The notes under the pieces: model-generated
Seen by the model: only the letters and a program-made list of their open reading frames with translations
Told to the model about the DNA's origin: nothing
The model's database searches: none
Translations under genes and position numbers: made by a program
Shown here: one piece after another, positions 54,057 through 62,030 of the stretch
Layout: each line of letters opens with the position of its first letter
How positions within the stretch are numbered: the first letter of the stretch is position 1
Assembly (NCBI RefSeq): GCF_018448785.1
Contig: NZ_JAHCLU010000001.1
Span: forward strand, 310,001-374,000
From: Halomonas jincaotanensis
Lineage (GTDB): Bacteria > Pseudomonadota > Gammaproteobacteria > Pseudomonadales > Halomonadaceae
Length of the DNA stretch: 64,000 nucleotides
Reading direction: 5' to 3'

Positions 54057-54593
54057 ATGACGACCGAAAAATGGCCTGACGGTGAATCCGGTTTCCAGAT
54101 CGAGGAAGACGATACCTTCGAGTGGCGCGACTACGGTATCGAGGATTGCGCCACGCTAGCGGTGTTCTGGTTGCTGGCGCTGGTTGTGTTCCTGCAGTTT
54201 TTCAGCCGATACGTACTGGGAGACTCGATAGCCTGGACGGAGGAAATGGCTCGCTACCTGTTGGTGGCCGTGGGCTTCATGGGTGGCTCCATGGCCGTAC
54301 GCACGGGCACGCACATTTCCGTCGAATTCTTCTATCGCTACATGCCGGGATGGATGAGTCGGCTGCTCGTGACCATTGTCGACCTCGTCAGCATCGCCTT
54401 CTTCGCCATTGGTGCCTGGGTCACCTGGAAACTCGCCGATCGGACCACCGCGTTGATGGCGTCCGTCGATATCCCCAAGAGTTTTCTCTATTACGTGGTG
54501 CTGGTGGGTTTCCTCTTGATGTTGGCGCGTTCGATCCAGATTGCGTTTCTGCGCTGGCGCGACCACACCGTCGAGCATCCTCACGTCCCCTAA
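54057..54593 (+). CDS. dctQ: TRAP transporter small permease (DctQ family), system 3
   Basis: 178-residue four-helix protein with a longer charged N-terminus (about 40 residues) before helix 1. DSIAWTEEMARYLLVAVGFMGGSMAVRTGTHISVEF is the conserved DctQ block. GGAGTGAG precedes the ATG. Confidence 0.92.
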   Translation: MTTEKWPDGESGFQIEEDDTFEWRDYGIEDCATLAVFWLLALVVFLQFFSRYVLGDSIAWTEEMARYLLVAVGFMGGSMAVRTGTHISVEFFYRYMPGWMSRLLVTIVDLVSIAFFAIGAWVTWKLADRTTALMASVDIPKSFLYYVVLVGFLLMLARSIQIAFLRWRDHTVEHPHVP

Positions 54594-54619
54594 TGATAAC
54601 ATAGGCCGGAGTCCCTCCC

Positions 54620-55999
54620 ATGTCCCATATCCAGGCTGTGAGCCGACGGGGTGCGTTGATCTCCCCACTGGTTGCCCTGCTGGCGGTCATTGGCTGTCTC
54701 GTGCTGGTCTTTAACGGCCAGTATCTGCTTTTCCTTTTCGCTACCCTGTTTACCCTGCTGTTATTGGGCGTACCGATCGCCATCAGCCTGGCAGGATCCT
54801 GCCTGCTTTATGTCTATCTCACCGGCCGAGTGCCGGACGTGGTGGTCGTGCATCGCATGATCAATGGCGTCGACAGCTTCCCGTTATTGGCGATTCCGTT
54901 CTTCATTCTTGCCGGTAACCTGATGAACAACGGCGGCATCACCAACCGCATCTTCGATTTCGCCAAGGCGCTGATGGGCTGGATGCGCGGTGGCCTGGGC
55001 CATGTCAACGTTGGCGCCAGCATCGTCTTTTCCGGCATGTCAGGAGCGGCGGTGGCCGATGCCGGCGGCCTGGGCACTATCGAGATCAAGGCCATGCGCG
55101 ATGCGGGTTACGATGAGCAATTCTCGGTGGGCATCACGGCAGCGTCATCGACTATCGGCCCGATCATTCCACCCAGCCTGCCGATGGTCATCTACGGTGT
55201 AATGGCCTCGGTGTCGGTGGGGCAGCTGTTCGTCGCCGGCCTGATCCCGGGCCTGGTGATGGGTGTGTCGCTGATGGTAATGATCACCATCATGGCCAAG
55301 CGCCGCGGCTATCCTCGCGACGCCCAGTTCTCGATCCCGGTCCTCTGGTTGACCTTTCGTCGCGCCTTCCTGTCGCTATTGACACCCTTGATTATCGTCG
55401 GCGGCATCATTTCCGGCGCCTTTACCCCGACCGAGGCGGCCATCGCGGCGGTGGTATATGCACTCTTCCTGGGCAGCGTGGTGTATCGCATCCTGACCTG
55501 GCGGCGCTTGTTGAAGGTCAGCATGGAGACCATCGAGACCACTGCCGTGATCCTGCTGATCGTCGCGGGCGCCTCGATTTTCGCCTGGATCATGACCAGC
55601 AACCAGGTGACCCAGCACGTCATGGGGCTGCTGGGGCCTTTTGCCGACAATCCCATCGCACTGCTGATCATCATCAACCTGGTGCTGATCGTGGTCGGCT
55701 GCTTCATGGAAACCATTGCCGCTATCACCATTCTGGTGCCGGTGCTGCTGCCGGTCGCCGTGGCCGCGGGCGTCGACCCGGTACACTTCGGCGTGATCAT
55801 GGTGCTCAACCTGATGATCGGCCTGCTGACGCCTCCGGTAGGCATGGTGCTATACGTACTGTCGCGGGTGTCGAACATTTCATTCGAGAACTGCATGCGT
55901 GGCACCTTGCCGTTCCTGATTCCGCTGGTGATTTCGCTGCTGCTGGTGACCTTCGTTCCGGCGATCTCGCTGTGGCTGCCGACCCTGATCTACCGTTGA
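54620..55999 (+). CDS. dctM: TRAP transporter large permease (DctM family), system 3
   Basis: 459-residue permease, about 35 residues longer at the N-terminus than systems 1 and 2, with an extra hydrophobic stretch (SPLVALLAVIGCLVLVFN). Conserved: FPLLAIPFFILAGNLMNNGG, VFSGMSGAAVADAGG, TIGPIIPPSLPMVIYGV and LLTPPVGMVLYV. Intact. Confidence 0.95.
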   Translation: MSHIQAVSRRGALISPLVALLAVIGCLVLVFNGQYLLFLFATLFTLLLLGVPIAISLAGSCLLYVYLTGRVPDVVVVHRMINGVDSFPLLAIPFFILAGNLMNNGGITNRIFDFAKALMGWMRGGLGHVNVGASIVFSGMSGAAVADAGGLGTIEIKAMRDAGYDEQFSVGITAASSTIGPIIPPSLPMVIYGVMASVSVGQLFVAGLIPGLVMGVSLMVMITIMAKRRGYPRDAQFSIPVLWLTFRRAFLSLLTPLIIVGGIISGAFTPTEAAIAAVVYALFLGSVVYRILTWRRLLKVSMETIETTAVILLIVAGASIFAWIMTSNQVTQHVMGLLGPFADNPIALLIIINLVLIVVGCFMETIAAITILVPVLLPVAVAAGVDPVHFGVIMVLNLMIGLLTPPVGMVLYVLSRVSNISFENCMRGTLPFLIPLVISLLLVTFVPAISLWLPTLIYR

Positions 56000-56024
56000 G
56001 CCTTTCCGAAGGAGCTGTTTGCCG

Positions 56025-57101
56025 ATGACACCCGATTCGCCGGACTTTCGCGTTGCCGTCACCGACCTGGAGCGTTTCATGGACCGGGTCCTGCGTGGCG
56101 CGGGAGCCGATACAGCCTCCGCCCAGGCGGTGACCCGTGCGCTGGTCACGGCCTCGCGCATGGGGACGGATAGCCATGGGCTGAGGCTGTTGCCGCATTA
56201 TATTCAGGCACTTCAGGGCGGACGTATCAACGGTCGGCCCGAGATGCGCTTTACGCGTCACTTGCCGGCGACAGGATCTCTGGATGCCGATGATGGTCTG
56301 GGGCATCTGGCGGGCTACACCGCAATGGCGCATGCCGCCGAGATGGCCGAGACGGTGGGCCTCGGCGCCGTAGCGGTGGGCAACTCCTCGCATTTCGGTG
56401 CCGCGGGTTGCTATGCACTGGCTGCGGCGGAGCGCGGACTGATCGGCATGGCCTTCTGCAATTCCGACCCCTTCGTCCTGCTCCATGAAGGCAGGACGCC
56501 CTTTCATGGCACCAATCCCATTGCCTTTGCGGCACCTTTGGAAGGGGAAGCGCCATATCTGCTCGACATGGCGACCAGTTCGGTGCCCTGGAACCGCGTT
56601 CAGCAGTTCGGCGCCATCGGTCGTCAATTGCCGGACCAGGTGGCGGCCGATGCCGCTGGGCGCGTGACCCGGACCCCGGCCGAGGTCGCTGCGTTGCTGC
56701 CGCTGGGCGGTAGCGATTTCGGCTTCAAGGGCGCGGGACTCGGTGGCATGGTCGAGGTATTGAGCTCGACGCTGTCGGGCATGCTCAACGGCTTTCGCCT
56801 GTTGCCGATGGGCGGTCCCGACATGCAGACGCCGCGTGGGGTGGGGCATTTCTTCCTGGCCATGAACCCCGGCGCCTTCAGCGAGAGCTCATCCTTCGAT
56901 GCCTGCCTGCGCGAGTACCTAACGGATCTGCGCGCCCAGCCCGCCAACGATGGCGCCGAGGTGCTGGCGCCCGGCGATCGCGAGTGGCACTGCCGTGCCC
57001 GGCGAGACGCCGAGGGTGTTCCTCTGGACAGCGCCAACCAGGTGGCCTATGCCACGCTGGCGGAGAAGTTCGATGTCGAGCCGCTGGCACCCTTGCCCTG
57101 A
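56025..57101 (+). CDS. Malate/L-lactate dehydrogenase-family oxidoreductase (Ldh2/YbiC type)
   Basis: 358-residue NAD(P) enzyme of the non-Rossmann Ldh2 family; ATG at 56025 with AAGGAG upstream. Blocks: ASRMGTDSHGLRLLPHYI, VAVGNSSHFGAAGCYALAAAERG, TPFHGTNPIAFAAP and FGFKGAGLGGMVEVLSS. Family members reduce 2-oxo acids such as 2,3-diketogulonate, oxo-lactams or cyclic imines, so the substrate here may be a keto sugar acid. Lies between the TRAP3 permease and the regulator. Confidence 0.88.
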   Translation: MTPDSPDFRVAVTDLERFMDRVLRGAGADTASAQAVTRALVTASRMGTDSHGLRLLPHYIQALQGGRINGRPEMRFTRHLPATGSLDADDGLGHLAGYTAMAHAAEMAETVGLGAVAVGNSSHFGAAGCYALAAAERGLIGMAFCNSDPFVLLHEGRTPFHGTNPIAFAAPLEGEAPYLLDMATSSVPWNRVQQFGAIGRQLPDQVAADAAGRVTRTPAEVAALLPLGGSDFGFKGAGLGGMVEVLSSTLSGMLNGFRLLPMGGPDMQTPRGVGHFFLAMNPGAFSESSSFDACLREYLTDLRAQPANDGAEVLAPGDREWHCRARRDAEGVPLDSANQVAYATLAEKFDVEPLAPLP

Positions 57102-57126
57102 ACCAGATGCCGTGACTGCCTCGAGA

Positions 57127-57155
57127 TGGCGGCAGGATGCGGTAAAATACCGCCA
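57127..57155. promoter_or_regulatory. Inverted repeat before the FadR-type regulator gene
   Basis: GCGGTA-AAA-TACCGC (57139-57153) is a perfect 6-bp inverted repeat, framed by TGGCGG and CCGCCA. It may be an autoregulatory site or part of a transcript hairpin; it does not match the TATGACA motif. Confidence 0.35.
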
Positions 57156-57208
57156 GACGTGGAGAAAGCCAGCCTTTCTTCCCTGCGGACACTCAGGAGA
57201 GGGCGTGT

Positions 57209-57931
57209 ATGAGTCGATACCAGGTCGAGCGCAAGACACTATCCGAACAGGTTGCCGAGCAACTGGAAGCCGAGATTCTCGAAGGGCGCTTGAGCGAGAA
57301 TGCTCAACTGCCCTCGGAGAGAGAGTTGATGGAGCAGTTCGGGGTCGGTCGCCCGGCGGTGCGCGAGGCCTTGTTCTACCTGCAGCGGCTAGGCCTTATC
57401 GCCATCAACAGCGGCACCCGAGCGCGAGTCATCCGGCCGACGGCGGAGGCGGTGATGGCACGCCTTTCCGGGGTGACCCGTCAGCTTCTCTCTAAACCCG
57501 ACGGGCAGCAGTACTTTCAGGAAGCCCGCGCCATGTTCGAGATTTCACTGGCGCGCTATGCCGCCGTCAATGCCAGTGAGGAAGATTTACAGCGCCTGCG
57601 CGACGCCCTACAGGACAATCGCGTCGCGATCGGCGACGAGGCGCGCTTCAAGCGTTCCGACAACGATTTTCATGGCGTCCTGGCCAGCATCGGTCGCAAC
57701 CCTATCTTCGATGCCATCCATGTCGCTCTGTCCGAGTGGCTCGACGACCGTCGCGCCCAGGTGCTCCAGCAGAAGGATGAGGACAAGGCAGCGACGGCGG
57801 CGCATGCCGAACTCGTCGAGGCCATCGAGTCGCGAAACCCCGATGCCGCCGAGGCGGCGATGCGGCGCCACCTGGATCGCCACTACGGTACCTACATGCA
57901 GCTCAAGAAGCGCTTGTCGTCTAATCCCTGA
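57209..57931 (+). CDS. GntR-family regulator, FadR subfamily
   Basis: 240-residue repressor. N-terminal winged HTH: LSEQVAEQLEAEILEGRLSENAQLPSERELMEQFGVGRPAVREAL; C-terminal all-helical FCD ligand domain with metal-binding Asp/His residues (FEISLARYAAV, RSDNDFHGVLASIGRN, HAELVEAIESRN, HLDRHY). Similar to regulators of uronate and lactate genes. AGGAG precedes the start. It is last in the TRAP3 unit and central to four sugar-acid units, three of whose promoters share one motif. Confidence 0.92.
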   Translation: MSRYQVERKTLSEQVAEQLEAEILEGRLSENAQLPSERELMEQFGVGRPAVREALFYLQRLGLIAINSGTRARVIRPTAEAVMARLSGVTRQLLSKPDGQQYFQEARAMFEISLARYAAVNASEEDLQRLRDALQDNRVAIGDEARFKRSDNDFHGVLASIGRNPIFDAIHVALSEWLDDRRAQVLQQKDEDKAATAAHAELVEAIESRNPDAAEAAMRRHLDRHYGTYMQLKKRLSSNP

Positions 57932-57990
57932 GCGTCTGCAAGCAACCACTCGCGCCATCTCCCAGGCTTGTTTGCCTCACTGTCCGGTCG

Positions 57991-59121
57991 TCAGATCACG
58001 CCTTCGGCTTTCAGCACCTCGTCCAGACGCGGAGTCGAGTCGCCTTGAGCGCGGCCCATCTCGTGTACCGGTAGCAGGCGGCGCCGCAGCTTTTCGGCGT
58101 GGTGCTGAGCGATGTCCTCGAGACGGTGATCGAGGAAGGGGTTGTCGAAACGCTCGAGCGTCGTGGTCAGGTACTGTTCGAGGTCCATGTCGAGTGCCAT
58201 GCCGGGCATTTGACGCTCCAGCACCGGCAAGACCTCATCTCTCAGCATGGTCTCCAGTGGCTGGCGCAGCGATGGCTCGTTCATGGCCTCGCGAACGAAG
58301 CGAATCGTCGTGCTCAGCCCCGAGGCTCGCCAGTGGTGAACCAGCCAGGTATGCGACAGGTTGAGGATGTGCAGTTTGCGCTGCTCGAACGGAGCGAGGT
58401 CGTCGACGACCTGGACGTCGGGATGCCGGCAGGGCAGCTCGAGCCCCGGGGTATCGCGAATGGCCCAGAGGCCATAGGGTTCGGCCACGGCGCCGACCGG
58501 CTCGATGGTCGCGGAAACGATGCGATCGACCAGTGTATCGATCCACAGGCACTCGCGGTCCAGCCAGGCGGAGAAGTCGGGGTCGCCATAGGCACGCTTT
58601 GCTTGTTCCTGCACGATGGCCTTGAGCCGTTGGCCATTGGCGTGAATTAATTCGCAGGGCATCAGCGTGATACCGGCGCCGCCGTGGTGAAAGCGTGCGT
58701 TGAGCAAGCAAGTCAGTCGAGTGGGGAAGCTGGCGGGCAGGGGATGCAGGGGCGAATCCTCTGCCGGCACGGCGTAACCGTCCTCCCCGGTGTTGGACAC
58801 GACGTGGGTGACGTCCTCGCAGAAGCGCTGCTCTATCTCCGCCCAGTGCTCATCGGCGATCAGGCAGGCCGCGAGGCTGTCGACCGTCTCTTCGTGATCG
58901 ACGGTCTGGCCATCCCGTTGGCCACGAAAGCGCACCGGGTAGCGTAACCGTGCCGCGAGGTCGCGAGCCTTCTGCTGGCCGGCCGGTCGCGAGGAGCCCT
59001 GGACGATGACGACGCGCTTTTGGGTGTGGCCCGCGGCCAAGGACTGGCTGACGAAATAATCCACGTGGGCCAGCAAAAAGCGGCTGGTCCCGAACTGCAG
59101 GATCTCGGCATTCTGGGTCAT
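57991..59121 (-). CDS. Mannitol dehydrogenase-family oxidoreductase, tagaturonate reductase-like
   Basis: 376-residue NAD enzyme. ATG at 59121 (AGGAG upstream). N-terminal ILQFGTSRFLLAHVDYF matches the UxaB/UxuB start pattern; VVSNTGEDGY, MPCELIHANGQRLKAIV, and LWIDTLVDRIV are polyol-dehydrogenase blocks, and the catalytic Lys region reads QRKLHILNLSHTWLVHHW. It is about 100 residues shorter than UxaB, so it is a separate branch. Paired with an LgoD-like dehydrogenase, it probably reduces tagaturonate (or fructuronate) to altronate (or mannonate). Last gene of the operon. Confidence 0.82.
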   Translation of the reverse strand: MTQNAEILQFGTSRFLLAHVDYFVSQSLAAGHTQKRVVIVQGSSRPAGQQKARDLAARLRYPVRFRGQRDGQTVDHEETVDSLAACLIADEHWAEIEQRFCEDVTHVVSNTGEDGYAVPAEDSPLHPLPASFPTRLTCLLNARFHHGGAGITLMPCELIHANGQRLKAIVQEQAKRAYGDPDFSAWLDRECLWIDTLVDRIVSATIEPVGAVAEPYGLWAIRDTPGLELPCRHPDVQVVDDLAPFEQRKLHILNLSHTWLVHHWRASGLSTTIRFVREAMNEPSLRQPLETMLRDEVLPVLERQMPGMALDMDLEQYLTTTLERFDNPFLDHRLEDIAQHHAEKLRRRLLPVHEMGRAQGDSTPRLDEVLKAEGVI

Positions 59122-59141
59122 CCTAAGCTCCTGGGGATGGG

Positions 59142-60167
59142 CTAGTGTTCGAGATGGACCATGGCCTTGATCACGGCGTTGCGGGGGTCGCACCATGCCG
59201 CCATGCGCTCGGGAACCGCCTCGAGTTCGTCGCGGTGCGTGATCATCGACGTCTCTTGCAGCCTGCCGGCCTCCATCAGTGTCGCTACCCAGGTGAAATC
59301 CTCACGCGTGGCATTACGGCTACTGAGCAGGGTCATTTCCTTGCGGTGAAAGTCCGGGTCGTGAAAGGTGATATCTGCCTTGACGATACTGACCAGAACG
59401 TAGCGTCCCGCCTGGCCCACAAGGTCGAATCCCCGCTGCATGGCCTCGGCATTGCCGGTGGCATCGAATACAACGTCCGCCAGTGCGCCGTCGCTCAGGG
59501 TCTCCAACTGCGCTAGTGGATCATGCTGCAAGGGATTCAGGGTGTGTTCGATATTCAGCGTCTCGCGGCAGAAGGCCAGTCGCTGTTCATTGGTGTCGAC
59601 GACGACTACGCGGGCATCGCATTCCCGGGCGAACTGCGCCACGCCCATGCCGATCGGGCCGGCGCCCACCACGACCGCCAATTCGCCCGGGGCCAAAGCA
59701 CTGCGACGCACGGCGTGGGCGCCGATGGCCAGGCATTCCATCAACGCGAGCTGATCAAGCGACAAGGTGGAGGAGGGAATCAAGTGGTCGATAGGCACGA
59801 CCAACAGGTCGCACATGCCACCGTCGCGATGCACACCGATGACCTTGATCCGCTGGCAGCAGTTGGTGAGCCCTCGTTGGCAGGCGCGACATTCACCGCA
59901 GTGCAGATAGGGAATGACGGAGGCATTCTGTCCCACCAGTGCCTGGTCTTGGCTGTCGCCCACCTGCACGATCTCGCCGGCCAGTTCGTGTCCCAGCACG
60001 CGCGGATACGCAAAGTAGGGCTGGTTGCCCCCGAAGGCGTGGATATCGGTGCCACAGATGCCGACCCGCCGGATGCGCAGCAGAGCCTCGCCGGCACCGC
60101 ACGTGGGAGGCTCCTGGTCGTCGTGATGTTCCATCAGCCCGGGGCGAGTACAAACGATGCTTCGCAT
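59142..60167 (-). CDS. Zinc alcohol dehydrogenase, L-galactonate 5-dehydrogenase-like
   Basis: 341-residue medium-chain dehydrogenase; ATG at 60167 (GAGGAG upstream). Catalytic zinc site in GICGTDIHAFGGNQPYFAYPRVLGHELAGE; structural-zinc cysteines in CGECRACQRGLTNCC; NAD motif VVGAGPIGMGVAQFA. The stretches GGNQPYFAYPRVLGHE and FHDPDFHRKEMTLLSSRNAT closely follow E. coli LgoD (YjjN) as I recall it. Predicted: L-galactonate to D-tagaturonate; L-gulonate to fructuronate is the alternative. Confidence 0.85.
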   Translation of the reverse strand: MRSIVCTRPGLMEHHDDQEPPTCGAGEALLRIRRVGICGTDIHAFGGNQPYFAYPRVLGHELAGEIVQVGDSQDQALVGQNASVIPYLHCGECRACQRGLTNCCQRIKVIGVHRDGGMCDLLVVPIDHLIPSSTLSLDQLALMECLAIGAHAVRRSALAPGELAVVVGAGPIGMGVAQFARECDARVVVVDTNEQRLAFCRETLNIEHTLNPLQHDPLAQLETLSDGALADVVFDATGNAEAMQRGFDLVGQAGRYVLVSIVKADITFHDPDFHRKEMTLLSSRNATREDFTWVATLMEAGRLQETSMITHRDELEAVPERMAAWCDPRNAVIKAMVHLEH

Positions 60168-60217
60168 GGCGCGGCGCTCCTCTCTGTGGGTGCAGATTCG
60201 GCTCAGACGAGTTTTTT

Positions 60218-61069
60218 TCAGGTGGGCTCGTCGGCAATCACGTTTTGGCTCTGTTCGCCCAGCCCTTCGATGCCCAGACGCATCCGCTGGCCGGGGCGAA
60301 GGTAGACTTGCGGTTTCTGGCCCATGCCGACGCCTGGTGGGGTGCCGGTCGAGATCACATCGCCCGGCTGAAGGCTCATGAAGCGGCTCAGATAACTGAT
60401 CAAGTAAGGAATCTGGTACACCATGGTGCGGGTATTGCCGTCCTGGTAGCGCTTGCCATCGACCTCGAGCCACAAGTCGAGTTCATGCGGGTCGGCAACC
60501 TCATCGGGCGTGACGAGCCAGGGCCCAAGCGGGCCGAAGGTGTCGCAGCCCTTGCCCTTGTCCCAGGTGCCGCTGCGCTCGAGCTGGAACTCGCGTTCGG
60601 AAACATCGTTGATCACGCAATAGCCGGCCACATGCTTCATGGCATCGGCTTCGTCGATGTACTTGCCCCCTTCGCCAATCACCACGCCCAGCTCGACTTC
60701 CCAGTCGGTTTTCTGCGAATCGCGAGGGATCATGACGTTGTCATCGGGGCCGCAGATGGCGCTCGTCCACTTGTTGAACACCACCGGCTCGGGAGGCAAC
60801 TGGGAGCCGGTTTCGGCGGCATGGTCCGAGTAGTTGAGACCGATGCACAAGAACTTGCCGACTCCGCCGACACAGGGACCAAGGCGCGTACCTTGGGGCA
60901 CCTCCGGCAGCGTGGCGGGGTCCAGGTCGGCCAGTATCGCCAGGCGGTCGCGTCCGAGGTGGCGACCGTCTAGGTCAGGCAGGTGGGCCGAGAGATCGCG
61001 AATCACGCCCTGGGTGTCCAGCATGCCGGGCTTTTCATGACCCCGGGGGCCGAAGCGCAGTAATTTCAT
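60218..61069 (-). CDS. FAH-family hydrolase, probable 2,4-diketo-3-deoxy-L-fuconate hydrolase
   Basis: 283-residue short FAH protein. Motifs: FLCIGLNYSDHAAETG, metal Glu pair in DWEVELGVVIG, NDVSEREFQLERSGTWDKGKGCDTFGPLGPWLVT, and VISTGTPPGVGMGQKP, a set seen in LRA6-type diketo-deoxy-sugar-acid hydrolases. With the SDR upstream and FucD in the same regulon it completes a route ending in pyruvate and lactate. Ureidoglycolate lyase-like function is an alternative. Confidence 0.85.
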   Translation of the reverse strand: MKLLRFGPRGHEKPGMLDTQGVIRDLSAHLPDLDGRHLGRDRLAILADLDPATLPEVPQGTRLGPCVGGVGKFLCIGLNYSDHAAETGSQLPPEPVVFNKWTSAICGPDDNVMIPRDSQKTDWEVELGVVIGEGGKYIDEADAMKHVAGYCVINDVSEREFQLERSGTWDKGKGCDTFGPLGPWLVTPDEVADPHELDLWLEVDGKRYQDGNTRTMVYQIPYLISYLSRFMSLQPGDVISTGTPPGVGMGQKPQVYLRPGQRMRLGIEGLGEQSQNVIADEPT

Positions 61070-61130
61070 AAATGCTTCCTTTGTCGGGTGGGCTCTGTGT
61101 CTCTTCGCTGGGAATCATCTAACGGCATTA

Positions 61131-61880
61131 TCAGTTTAACCAGCCACCATCGATGATCTGGGTGGTGCCAGTGGTATAGGCGGATTCGTCGGCGGCCAGG
61201 TAGGTGGCAAGGGCTGCAATTTCATCGGTACTGCCCAGGCGACCCAGGGGTTGCCTGGCGTTGAACTCGGCGTAGACCTCGTCTTCCTCACGACCCTGCT
61301 GTTCGGCCTGGGCGCGAATGCGTTGGCGCAGCGAAGGAGAGTCCACGGTGCCGGGGCAAATGGCATTGCAGCGGATGCCCTGGCCGATGTAGTCAGCGGC
61401 CACCGATTTGGTCAGCCCAAGAACCGCGGCCTTGGTGGTGCCATAGGCACAGCGGTTTGGCACGCCCTTGAGGCTTGAGGCTACCGAGGCCATGTTGATG
61501 ATGCTGCCACCGCCATTGTCGAGCATGGCGGGCAGCAAGGCGCGTATCATGCGCATCATGGCCGTGACGTTAAGCGAGAGCGAGAGCTCCCAATCATCGT
61601 CGCTACCCTCCAGCAGCGAGCCGTTGGCCACGTAGCCCGCGCAATTGAATAGTATGTCGACGGGGCCGATTTCAGCGGCCAGTGCCTCGATGGCGGCGAT
61701 ATCCAGCACGTCCAGCCGACGGGTCTCGATGCCGGGAGTGCCGGCCAGCTCGGCCAGGCTGGCGTCATTGATGTCGGTGGCGATGACCCGTGCGCCTTCA
61801 GCGGCGAAGCGTAGGGCGGTGGCCCGGCCGATGCCCTGGCCCGCTGCGGTGATCAGGGCCGTCTTGTTGTTCAATCGCAT
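61131..61880 (-). CDS. SDR-family dehydrogenase, probable 2-keto-3-deoxy-L-fuconate dehydrogenase
   Basis: 249-residue short-chain dehydrogenase; ATG at 61880 with GGAAG upstream. Motifs TAAGQGIGRATALRF, FNCAGYV, Ser in INMASVASSLKG, Y-x-x-x-K in CAYGTTKAAVLGLTK, and the family-specific CPGTVDSPSLRQRI. This resembles the SDRs that oxidise C4 of 2-keto-3-deoxy-fuconate/rhamnonate. First gene of the operon with the FAH hydrolase, the LgoD-like enzyme and the reductase. Confidence 0.88.
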   Translation of the reverse strand: MRLNNKTALITAAGQGIGRATALRFAAEGARVIATDINDASLAELAGTPGIETRRLDVLDIAAIEALAAEIGPVDILFNCAGYVANGSLLEGSDDDWELSLSLNVTAMMRMIRALLPAMLDNGGGSIINMASVASSLKGVPNRCAYGTTKAAVLGLTKSVAADYIGQGIRCNAICPGTVDSPSLRQRIRAQAEQQGREEDEVYAEFNARQPLGRLGSTDEIAALATYLAADESAYTTGTTQIIDGGWLN

Positions 61881-61952
61881 GATGCTTCCATGTCGTTGTG
61901 CCATTGCTCTTTTGCGGTTGGGTGTGCCACCGGTAAGAATGACACGGACCCC

Positions 61953-61967
61953 TGTATGACAGTATAT
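61953..61967. promoter_or_regulatory. Shared motif copy C (TATGACA-GTAT)
   Basis: TGTATGACAGTATAT lies 73 bp before the SDR start (minus-strand operon). Same core as at 49793 and 52901 but with one base less between the halves. Confidence 0.45.
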
Positions 61968-62030
61968 AAGCTTGATGCTGAGTATGGATCAGTTGCCGGA
62001 CCTTGCCAACTATTGTAGGGCTTTGAGCTA

